Source: Caulobacter sp. AP07
Lineage (GTDB): Bacteria > Pseudomonadota > Alphaproteobacteria > Caulobacterales > Caulobacteraceae
Direction of reading: 5' to 3'
Length of the DNA: 64,000 nucleotides
Assembly: GCF_000281955.1 (NCBI RefSeq)
Contig: NZ_AKKF01000239.1
Coordinates: forward strand, 48,522-112,521
Shown here: in pieces, positions 18,263 through 26,500 of the stretch
How positions within the stretch are numbered: the first letter of the stretch is position 1
Layout of the letters: every line of letters begins with the position of its first letter
The notes under the pieces: model-generated
Seen by the model: the letters and a program-made list of their open reading frames with translations, nothing else
Told to the model about the DNA's origin: nothing
Databases searched by the model: none
Made by a program: the position numbers and the translations under genes

Positions 18263-19639
18263 ATGAAGATCTCGAACACCCGCCGCCGGCTCGCCCTGCT
18301 GGCGGGCGTGATGCTGGCGAGCGGCGCGGCGAGCGCCCAGGCCCAGTCGGTCAACCGGTTCCCCGAACGCGTCTGCGACGTCCGCGACCACGGGGCCGGC
18401 GGCACGCGGATCTGGTTCGACACCGAGGGCTTCCAGGCCGCCATCGACGCCTGCGCCAAGGCCGGCGGCGGCACGGTGCGGGTGACCCGCGGCGAGTACC
18501 TGATCGGCCCGATCTGGCTGAAGTCCAACATCCGCCTGGAGCTCCAGAAGGGCGCCGAGGTGCTGGCCGCCACCGACCCGGCCCTGTTCCCCCAGGGCGA
18601 AAGGGCCGGGCTGATCAACGTCAAGGACGCCGACAACGTCGCCGTGGTCGGCGAGGGGCTGATCGACGGCCAGGGCGCGGTGTGGTGGGAGCGGATCCGG
18701 GCGATCTGGCGCGCCAACCCCAACTTCGCCACCGACGGCCAGGCCCGCCAGCAGCAGAAGGACGATCGTCCCCGCCTGATCCTGGTGTCGCACAGCACCA
18801 ACATCCGCTTCGAGGGTGTGCGGATCGAGAACTCGCCGTCGTTCCACCTGGTGCTCAACGACACTGATCACGTGACCATCGACCGCGTGCGCATCACCGC
18901 CCCGGCCCACGCCCCCAACACCGACGCCATCGACCCGATCGACAGCCGCCACGTGGTGATCACCAACAACGTCATCAGCGTCGGCGACGACATCGTGGCC
19001 ATCAAGTCCAACGGCCCCGATCCCCGCCATCCCGACGCGGTGTCGTCCGACATCCTGATCTCGGGCAACACCATCCTGGCCGGGCGCGGCATCTGCATCG
19101 GCAGCGGAACCAGCGGCGGCGTCACCCGCGTGCGGGTCGAGAACAACAGCTTCGACGGCTCGATGTACGGCCTGCGGATCAAGACCATGCGCGGCAAGGG
19201 CGGCAAGGTCCGCGACGTTGTGTTCAAGAACAACCGCATGAAGAACGTCGAGACCCCGCTGGTCTTCACCAGCTACTACGAATACCGGCCGCTGGACCTG
19301 AAGGCGGCGACGGCGCTGTTGCAGCCGGGCGGCTTCCTGCTGGGCAACCAGATCTGGCCGGGCCCGACCGATCCCGCCCAGCCGATCGCCGCCGACAAGA
19401 CGCCGGACATGGCGGACATCGTCGTCGACGGCCTGACCGCCACCGGCGCCGACCTGGCGGGCATCGTCGTGGGCCTGCCCGAACGACCGATCGCCGGCCT
19501 GACCCTGCGCGACGTCCGCATCGAGGCCAAGCACGGCCTGCTGGTCCGCAACGCGGCGATCTCGACGTCGAAGGCGGCGATCACGGCGACGGACGGAACG
19601 CCGTACAGGCTGGAGGCCGGCGCGACCGTGGCGCGCTAG
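18263..19639 (+). CDS. Glycoside hydrolase family 28-like (polygalacturonase-type) protein, secreted
   Basis: A 458-residue protein with a signal peptide (RRLALLAGVMLASGAASAQAQ) and a right-handed parallel beta-helix of the GH28 family, whose known members hydrolyse galacturonan in pectin. The GH28 catalytic signatures are visible in order: NTDAID, VGDDIVAIKS, GRGICIGSGT and GLRIKT. The third is normally GHG, and the histidine is replaced by Arg275, confirmed in the codons. The acidic residues are intact, so activity on a modified substrate, or loss of classic endo activity, are both possible. It has its own LysR-type promoter and is followed by palindromic repeats. Confidence 0.85.
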   Translation: MKISNTRRRLALLAGVMLASGAASAQAQSVNRFPERVCDVRDHGAGGTRIWFDTEGFQAAIDACAKAGGGTVRVTRGEYLIGPIWLKSNIRLELQKGAEVLAATDPALFPQGERAGLINVKDADNVAVVGEGLIDGQGAVWWERIRAIWRANPNFATDGQARQQQKDDRPRLILVSHSTNIRFEGVRIENSPSFHLVLNDTDHVTIDRVRITAPAHAPNTDAIDPIDSRHVVITNNVISVGDDIVAIKSNGPDPRHPDAVSSDILISGNTILAGRGICIGSGTSGGVTRVRVENNSFDGSMYGLRIKTMRGKGGKVRDVVFKNNRMKNVETPLVFTSYYEYRPLDLKAATALLQPGGFLLGNQIWPGPTDPAQPIAADKTPDMADIVVDGLTATGADLAGIVVGLPERPIAGLTLRDVRIEAKHGLLVRNAAISTSKAAITATDGTPYRLEAGATVAR

Positions 19640-19736
19640 CGCATTTTCGAGCGAAGTGGTTTCCGGTTCGCGTGAAGAAAATGCGCCAAGACAAAGATCT
19701 AGAGCCCCGGCCTGATGCAATCAGGTCTGGCTCTAG
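19639..19736. repeat. Composite palindromic intergenic repeat
   Basis: Two adjacent inverted repeats just after the GH28 stop. The first pairs GCGCATTTTC at 19639 with GAAAATGCGC-like sequence ending at 19686; the second pairs CTAGAGCC (19699) and CCTGAT with ATCAGG and GGCTCTAG (ending 19736). The form resembles REP-like palindromes found between genes in many alphaproteobacteria. It may also act as a transcript-end structure for the GH28 gene. Confidence 0.65.
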
Positions 19737-19761
19737 CGCCGCGGGTCGGAAGCGCGGCGCC

Positions 19762-19825
19762 CATGCCAAACGGGCATCGGTCCCAACCGGATCGGCATTG
19801 GCCTCAGCGCTCGCGCCAGGCCTAA
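19762..19825 (+). promoter_or_regulatory. LysR-type promoter with no gene behind it
   Basis: ATGCC-AAACG-GGCAT at 19763-19777 (perfect palindromic half-sites, T-N11-A), a further GGCAT at 19794-19798 exactly 21 bp downstream, and CTAA at 19822-19825. It reads rightward into a 105-bp stretch with no start codon that ends in a strong terminator. Confidence 0.65.
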
Positions 19826-19831
19826 GCTGCC

Positions 19832-19936
19832 AGGCGGCTTCGTCCTTCCTACCCCGGGCGGCGCTCGCGAACTTTCTCCCCCAAACATCAAGGGGCGCCG
19901 ACCCCGGGTTCGCCCCGGTCGGCGCCCTTCTTTTTT
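19832..19936 (+). ncRNA. Candidate small RNA, about 105 nt
   Basis: The stretch starts about seven bases after the CTAA element of the LysR-type promoter and ends at the terminator at 19893-19936. It holds no ATG, GTG or TTG, so it does not encode a peptide. An unpaired segment CTTTCTCCCCCAAAC near 19873-19885 is C-rich and could pair with GGGGG- or GGGAG-type ribosome-binding sites, such as those of the neighbouring DctA-like, LamG and TBDR genes. The 5' end is estimated, not measured. Confidence 0.5.
19893..19936 (+). terminator. Strong intrinsic terminator
   Basis: An 11-bp GC stem (GGGCGCCGACC with GGTCGGCGCCC) and a 13-base loop, followed by TTCTTTTTT. Its last base coincides with the stop codon of the convergent LysR gene. 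It would end the candidate small RNA or read-through from the GH28 gene. Confidence 0.9.
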
Positions 19937-20826
19937 CAGCGAACCGCCAGTTCGCTCCAGAACGCCTCGGCCGCCAGGCTCTGGCGCGCGGTGGGACGGA
20001 AGACGCGGATATCGACGGGAGCTTCCCAGTCGGCGCCGGCCGCGCGCACCAGCCGCCCCTGCGCCACCTCGTTCTCGGCCAGGCTGACCGGCAGCCAGGC
20101 CACGCCCCGGCCGTCGCGCGCCATGGTCATCAGGCTGGCGGCCAGCCGCGCGGAGAACACCACTCGCAGCCCTTGGGCCCGGTCCGTGAAGCGGTGGGCC
20201 TCGATGATCCGCCCCAGTCCCGACTCGTCGCTATAGGCCAGGTAGGGGATCTCGTCCGCCCCGTCCGACAGGCTCCAGCGCGGCCCGCCATCCGGACCCG
20301 GCGCGACGAACGGCGCCAGGGCGTCCTGGCCGACCACCTGCGAACGGAACTGCGCCCCGAACCGGCTGGGCGCGGCGGCGTGGTGGTGGCACAGCAGGAA
20401 CTGCGCCTCGCCATGCAGCATCAGGTCCTCGCAGGCCTGCATGCTGTCGGAGATCAGCCGGATCGGACCCAGCGTCGTCCGCGATTCCAGCTCGCGCATC
20501 CATTGCGGGAAGAAGGTGAAGGACAGGGCGTGGGTGGCGGCAAACAGCAGGGTCGCGGCCTCCATCCCACCGGCCTCGCGGCTCTCGCGCCGCAGCTGGT
20601 TGATGCGCCGGATCAGCTCGTCGGCGCCGGTGCGGAACTGCTGGCCGGCCGCCGTCAGGGTGACGCCCGGCGTGCTTCGGTCGAACAGCGGCGCGCCCAC
20701 CCAGTCCTCCAGCGCCCGCACCCGCCGGCTGAAGGCGGGTTGGGTCACGTGGCGGTTTTCAGCCGCCCGCGAGAAGTTTCCGGTCTCGGCCAGGGCGACG
20801 AAATCTTCGAGCCAGATCAATTCCAT
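19936..20826 (-). CDS. LysR-family transcriptional regulator
   Basis: A 296-residue LTTR. The winged helix-turn-helix is at residues 1-60 (MELIWLEDFVALAETGNFSRAAENRHVTQPAFSRRVRALE), followed by the periplasmic-binding-type effector domain. It is divergent from the tartrate dehydratase operon, the usual arrangement for an LTTR that controls its neighbour. The 94-bp gap contains one of four identical promoter architectures in this locus (T-N11-A box plus downstream half-site), so it is the natural candidate for their regulator. The effector is unknown; tartrate or a pectin-derived acid are reasonable guesses. Confidence 0.9.
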   Translation of the reverse strand: MELIWLEDFVALAETGNFSRAAENRHVTQPAFSRRVRALEDWVGAPLFDRSTPGVTLTAAGQQFRTGADELIRRINQLRRESREAGGMEAATLLFAATHALSFTFFPQWMRELESRTTLGPIRLISDSMQACEDLMLHGEAQFLLCHHHAAAPSRFGAQFRSQVVGQDALAPFVAPGPDGGPRWSLSDGADEIPYLAYSDESGLGRIIEAHRFTDRAQGLRVVFSARLAASLMTMARDGRGVAWLPVSLAENEVAQGRLVRAAGADWEAPVDIRVFRPTARQSLAAEAFWSELAVR

Positions 20827-20830
20827 GGAT

Positions 20831-20893
20831 GATGCCTGTTGCGCATAGCGATCGCCGGGAACGGCATTGGCTCGCGATTTGACGCTTGCCTAG
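20831..20893 (+). promoter_or_regulatory. LysR-type promoter of the tartrate dehydratase operon
   Basis: ATGCC-TGTTG-CGCAT at 20832-20846 (one mismatch, T-N11-A kept), GGCAT at 20863-20867 exactly 21 bp beyond the second half-site, CTAG at 20890-20893. It lies between the LysR gene and the divergent dehydratase, so it also overlaps the regulator's own promoter. Confidence 0.7.
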
Positions 20894-20919
20894 GGTCCAG
20901 TCGCCAACTGGAGAACACC

Positions 20920-22113
20920 GTGCGTATCCTCGACATCCGCGAGAAGACCGTCTCAATCGCCTCGCCGATCGCCAATGCCTATATCGACTTCTCGAAGATG
21001 ACTTGCTCGGTCGTCGCCGTCATCACCGATGTGGTGCGCGATGGCAAGCCGGTGATCGGCTACGGCTTCAATTCCAACGGCCGCTACGGCCAAAGCGCTT
21101 TGATGCGGGAAAGATTCCTGCCGCGCCTAGCCGAGGCCGCGCCCGACAGCCTGATCGACCCGGAAACCGGCAATCTCGACCCCTTCGCCATCTGGAAGAC
21201 CCTGATGGCCAACGAGAAGCCCGGCGGCCACGGCGAGCGCTCGGTGGCGGTGGGCACCCTGGACATGGCCGTCTGGGACGCGGTGGCCAAGATCGCCGAA
21301 AAGCCGCTCTATCGCCTGCTGGCCGACCGCTATCGCGGCGGCGTGGCCGACGACAAGGTCTGGGTCTACGCGGCCGGCGGCTACTATTATCCGGGCAAGG
21401 ACGACGCCCAGCTGCAGGCCGAGATGCGCGGCTATCGCGACCGCGGCTACCAGGTGGTCAAGATGAAGATCGGCGGCGCGCCGCTGGACGTCGACCTGCG
21501 CCGCATCGAGTCGGTGCTCGAGATCGTCGGCGACGGCCAGAACCTGGCGGTCGACGCCAACGGCCGCTTCGACCTCGACACCGCCCTCGCCTACGCGCAA
21601 GCGCTCAAGCCCTACAACCTGTTCTGGTACGAGGAGGCCGGCGACCCGCTGGACTACGGCCTGCAGGCCGAGCTGTCCCGTCACTACGACCTGCCGATGG
21701 CCACCGGCGAGAACCTGTTCTCGCACCAGGACGCCCGCAACCTGCTGCGCCATGGCGGCATGCGGCCCGACCGCGACTTCCTGCAATTCGACTGCGCCCT
21801 GTCATACGGCCTTGTCGAATACCTGCGCACGCTGGAGGTCCTGGAGCAGAACGGCTGGTCGTCGCGCCGGATCGTGCCGCACGGGGGGCACCAGATGTCG
21901 CTCAACATCGCCGCCGGCCTGCACCTGGGTGGCAACGAGTCCTATCCCGACGTCTTCAAGCCGTTCGGCGGTTTCGCCGACGGCATCGCGGTCGAGGACG
22001 GCCATGTCGCCCTGCCCGACGCGCCCGGCGTCGGTTTCGAGGCCAAGTCGGAGCTCATCGCCCTGATGCGCACCCTGACCGAGGACGTCACCGCCGCCAG
22101 TCACGCGGCCTGA
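20920..22113 (+). CDS. tarD: D(-)-tartrate dehydratase, enolase superfamily
   Basis: A 397-residue enolase-superfamily protein very close to the Bradyrhizobium D(-)-tartrate dehydratase as I recall it, for example IANAYIDFSKMTCSVVAV, NEKPGGHGERSVAVGTLDMAVWDAVAKIA and HQDARNLLRHGGMRPDRDFLQFDCALSYGL. The base KMK motif is at VVKMKIGG, metal ligands lie in VDANGRF, WYEE and ATGEN, and the second-acid His in PHGGHQMS. It dehydrates D-tartrate to oxaloacetate. GTG 20920, with GGAG six bases upstream, gives the family N-terminus; the frame extends to 20839 without support. First gene of an operon with a C4-dicarboxylate carrier. Confidence 0.88.
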   Translation: MRILDIREKTVSIASPIANAYIDFSKMTCSVVAVITDVVRDGKPVIGYGFNSNGRYGQSALMRERFLPRLAEAAPDSLIDPETGNLDPFAIWKTLMANEKPGGHGERSVAVGTLDMAVWDAVAKIAEKPLYRLLADRYRGGVADDKVWVYAAGGYYYPGKDDAQLQAEMRGYRDRGYQVVKMKIGGAPLDVDLRRIESVLEIVGDGQNLAVDANGRFDLDTALAYAQALKPYNLFWYEEAGDPLDYGLQAELSRHYDLPMATGENLFSHQDARNLLRHGGMRPDRDFLQFDCALSYGLVEYLRTLEVLEQNGWSSRRIVPHGGHQMSLNIAAGLHLGGNESYPDVFKPFGGFADGIAVEDGHVALPDAPGVGFEAKSELIALMRTLTEDVTAASHAA

Positions 22114-22164
22114 ACCACGCGACGACCCGGCGGTCAAAGCCGGGCGCATTAGGGGGTAACGACC

Positions 22165-23442
22165 ATTCAGACGCTCAAGCGACTGCTGTCCCAGATCTAC
22201 GTCCAGGTGCTGATCGCCATCGTCGTCGGGGCGCTGGTGGGCCTGTGGTTCCCGCAGATCGGAACCGCGCTGAAGCCCCTGGCCGACGGCTTCATCAAGC
22301 TGATCAAGATGCTGCTGGCGCCGATCATCTTCGGCACCGTGGTGGTCGGCATCGCCAAGATGGGCGACCTCAAGGCGGTCGGCCGGATCGGCGTCAAGGC
22401 GCTGGTCTATTTCGAGGTGCTGTCGACCATCGCCCTGGTCGTCGGGCTGGTGGTCGTCAACGTGCTGAAGCCCGGCGTCGGCATGAATATCGACGCGTCG
22501 AACCTGGACGGCCAAGCCCTGGCCGGCTTCACGGCGGCGGCCAAGGAACAGGGCGTCGTGCCCTTCCTGCTCGACATCATCCCCACCACCCTGGTCGACG
22601 CCTTCGCCAAGGGGGCGATGCTGCAGGTCATCCTGCTGTCGGTGCTGATCGGAGTCGGGGTCGGCCAGATGGGCCCGCGCGCCAAGCCCTTGGTCGAGAT
22701 GATCGACCTGTTCCTGGAGGCGATCTTCAAGGTGGTCGGCATGGTCATGCGCCTGGCCCCGCTGGGCGCGGGCGCCGGCATCGCCTTCACCATCGGCAAG
22801 TACGGGATTGGCGCCCTGTGGTCGCTGGCCCACCTGCTGATCGCCCTCTACGTCACCTCGCTGTTCTTCGTGCTGGTGGTGCTGGGCGGAGTGATGCGTT
22901 CGACCGGCCTGCCGTTCTTCGCGTTCCTGGGCTTCATCCGCGAGGAGATCTTCGTGGTGCTGGGCACCTGCTCGACCGAGGCCGTGCTGCCCCGGCTGAT
23001 GCAGAAGCTGGAGGACATGGGCTGCGCCAAGCCGGTGGTCGGGCTGGTGCTGCCGACCGGCTACACGTTCAACGCCGACGGCACCTGCATCTACCTGACC
23101 CTGGCGACGGTGTTCGTCGCCCAGGCGACCAACACCCACCTGAGCCTCGTCGACCAGCTGGTGATCCTGGCGGTGCTGCTGCTGACCTCCAAGGGCTCAG
23201 CAGGCGTGGCGGGCGCGGGCTTCGTGACCCTGGCGGCGACCCTGTCGACCCTGCACGCCGTACCGGTCAGCGGCCTGGTGCTGCTGCTGGGCGTCGACCG
23301 CTTCCTCAACGAGGCCCGCGCCGTCACCAACCTGATCGGCAACAGCGTCGCCACCGTGGCCATCGCCAAGTGGGACGGCGCGCTGGACATGGACAAGGCG
23401 CGCGAGACCCTCGCGCGCCGCCCTCAGGCCGACGCGACTTGA
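22165..23442 (+). CDS. dctA: DctA-type C4-dicarboxylate:cation symporter, apparent ATT start
   Basis: A 425-residue DAACS-family carrier. Conserved features include LLAPIIFGTVVVGIAKMGD, the serine-rich-like hairpin region EIFVVLGTCSTEAVLPRLM, PTGYTFNADGTCIY and SKGSAGVAGAGFV. From GTG 22207 the first helix would be cut. In frame, ATT 22165 gives QTLKRLLSQIYVQVLIAIVVG, matching the N-terminus of DctA, and AGGGGG lies eight bases upstream; a TAG at 22150 rules out any earlier start, and there is no ATG, GTG or TTG between them. It probably imports tartrate for the dehydratase encoded just upstream. Confidence 0.87.
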   Translation: MQTLKRLLSQIYVQVLIAIVVGALVGLWFPQIGTALKPLADGFIKLIKMLLAPIIFGTVVVGIAKMGDLKAVGRIGVKALVYFEVLSTIALVVGLVVVNVLKPGVGMNIDASNLDGQALAGFTAAAKEQGVVPFLLDIIPTTLVDAFAKGAMLQVILLSVLIGVGVGQMGPRAKPLVEMIDLFLEAIFKVVGMVMRLAPLGAGAGIAFTIGKYGIGALWSLAHLLIALYVTSLFFVLVVLGGVMRSTGLPFFAFLGFIREEIFVVLGTCSTEAVLPRLMQKLEDMGCAKPVVGLVLPTGYTFNADGTCIYLTLATVFVAQATNTHLSLVDQLVILAVLLLTSKGSAGVAGAGFVTLAATLSTLHAVPVSGLVLLLGVDRFLNEARAVTNLIGNSVATVAIAKWDGALDMDKARETLARRPQADAT

Positions 23443-23512
23443 TCTCGACATCACTTTGAATGACACCGGTTTCCACAACAGACTCGATACGAGCGAATTC
23501 AGGGAGGGCGCC

Positions 23513-26500
23513 ATGGCCCGCGTAACCAGACAGACCCTCAGGGCCGCGCTGCTGCTGTCGGCCGCGCTGATCGCCGCCCCGGGGCTGGGCCACGCCGCCC
23601 CGGAACAACAGGGCGACGGCGGCCTGCTCTTCCACCTGACCGGCGACAAGGGGCTGACCGCCGACCTCGCCGCCGGCCAGGCCGCGCCCAACTTCGCCGA
23701 CAAGATCAAGATCCAGACCGACCCCGTCCACGGCCCCTATATCGAGGCCTCGGGCGACGAGGTGCTCAGCTGGATGGCCCCGGGCAACATCTACGCCCAG
23801 CGCGGCACGCTCAGCTTCTACTGGCGGGCCCGCGACCCGGTCGGCCCGACGCCCTTCCCACTGTTCCGCGTCGGCTACGCCGACCACACCAGCTGGGACA
23901 TGGCCTGGCTGCGCATCGACTGGAACGGCAAGGGCTTCGACGCCTTCGTCACCGACAACAACCTGGCGCGCGTCCGCGTGAGCGTCGACGCCCCGGCGCC
24001 CCGGCCCGACCAGTGGATCCTGGTGACCTTCACCTGGGACGAGGCCAAGGGGGTCGCCCTCTATGTCGACGGCAAGCCGGTGGCCGCCAAGGCCCAGGCC
24101 GCCGCCCTCGACGCGGGCCTGGACCAGTTCGGTCCGCACAGCCGGGTGATCTCGCCCCACCAGGTGCAGAGCGCCTACCAGTTCATCCGCGGCGGCGACG
24201 TCGACGACATCCGCGTCTACGACCACGCGCTGGGCGACGCGGACGTCGCGGGGCTGGCGGCCGGCCAGGAACCGACGGCCGCGCCGACGACCGCCGCCGA
24301 CGCCAAGGCCTGGCTCCACCGCTACGGCTGGGACCGCCCGGCCGATCCGCCGCCCTACCTGGCCGACGTCGCGACCCGCGTGCGCAAGGTCGAGTTCACC
24401 GACCAGTACGACCTGAAGGAACGCATGGACCTGGGCTCGGACGGCATCGCCGAGACCACCTGGCCCGGCATCTACAACCGCTCCAAGCTGCCTGGCCGCC
24501 ACGACTATTTCGAGCTGCCCGACTGGAACGTCTATGTCGAGGGCGGCAAGGCCATCACCTTCACCCTGCCCGACGAGCCCTGGAACCGGCTGGAGTTCCA
24601 GGGCGCGGCCTATGGTTCGCTGACCTCTATCGACGCCGCCGGCAAGGAGACCCCGCTGGCCAAGCGGGCCCAGGGCCCGTTGCGCACCGTCAACCAGTTC
24701 GCGCCCCTGAAGGGCGGCAAGCTGCGGTTCGACAATGTCGTCCAGGAAACCCCGATCCAGGAACTGGCCGCCTACGACGTCACGGCCGGCGCCGAGCCGG
24801 ACGAGTTCACGCTGAGCTATGTCGTGCGGCCGGGCGCCGATCCCGCCGCCTATCCGACGCTGGACGACCTGACCACCTTCGTCAGAGGCCGGTTCGCGGC
24901 CGGCGAGCGGACCCTGGTCGCCGCCCTGCCCGGCTCGGCCCCGGTCAAGGCCCGAGCCGAGGCCCCGGGCCCGAAGCTGCCGATCGTCCACGTGCTGATC
25001 CCCGCCGACTTCCGCCTGGGCCGGGCCGGCGGCCCGGTGGGCAAGTTCCAGTACGGCTGGCAGGGCATGGACGCCGGCCTCGACGGCGTGGCGATCGACA
25101 TCCCGGCCCTGAACGTCAAGGCCACCCACGGCGGGCTGTTCCCGCTGAACATCAAGGTCAAGGACCCGCTGTGGCCGGGCCGCGACCTGATCGACGTCAA
25201 CGTCTCGGTCAAGCCGGGCGAAGCGCGCACGGTGTTCCTCGACACCCGCGACCGCCTGTTGCCGCCGGACAGGAGCCTCCTGCTGACCATCGCCGGGGCC
25301 GGCGGCGACTTCGACGCCCGGCAGCTGGACGGCATGGCCGTACGGTTGAAGTTCAAGCCCGCCCAGGACGCCAGGCCCGAGCACGTCGCCGACCGCCTGG
25401 TCCAGGCGCGCGACAACCTGGCCTTCCTGGTCGAGGAGCACGACGTCTCCAAGCGCCTGGCCCGCTACGCGCGGCTGGACCTGGAGCTGTCGAACCTGTT
25501 GCGGGTCGATCCCCAGAACCGGCACGGGCGCGAGATGTGGGCCGAGCTCAATCCGGAGCAGCCGGGCGCTCCCGTCACCCTGCCGGTCGCCCCGGCCGGG
25601 GTTCCGAAATGGGCCTTCCTCCAGGTCGAGGACCTCAAGCGGGTCCGCCACTTCATCGAATGGTGGATCGACAACCGCCAGGTCCCCTACGGCGATTTCG
25701 GCGGCGGCATCTCCGACGACAACGACCTGACCCAGCAGTGGCCGCCCCTGGCCCTGATGGGCGACATCCCCGACAAGACCACCGCCTCGCTCAACGCCCT
25801 GGCCGACGCGGCCTACAAGAACGACATGCTTCCGCTGGGCCTGTCGAAGATCAAGACCGACGAGCTGCACTCCTACGAGGAGGGGATCAACCTCAAGGCC
25901 GAGGCGATGTACACCGGCTACGGCGACCCCAAGGTCGTCGAGCGGCTGATGGAAACCGCCCGCGCCTATCCGGCTGTCATGGGCAAGGGCGAGGACGGCC
26001 ACGTCCACGCGCTCAGCCGATTCTTCTCGGCGACCGACGTGTCGCGCGACGGCCCGTGGGGCTGGTCGCACCCCTATTCCTACCTGATCCTGCATCCCGG
26101 GATCATGCTGGCCGACTTCAACGGCGACCCGACCCTGCGCAAGCTGGTCATCGACCTGGCCGACGGCCACATGGCCCACGGCAAACAGGATCCGGACGGG
26201 ACCTGGCGCTATCCGGAGGACATCAACGCCGCCACCGGCCAGTCGCGCGGCGAACTGGCCGGCAAGGCGCGCGGCAACATCTCGGCCATTCAGCTGTTCT
26301 GGGCCGCCTGGCGCTGGACCGGCGACGAGAAGTACCTGCTGCCGCTGAAGGGCGAGATGGCGCACGGCAAGCTGCGCGGCATGGACGAGCTGAACAGCGA
26401 CGTTGTCGACATGCTGGGCCAGCGCGCGACCTGGGGCGCCGAGTTCGAGCGTCGGGCCAAGGCCGGCGACGACGATCCCTTCACCCTCTACGAGGCCTGG

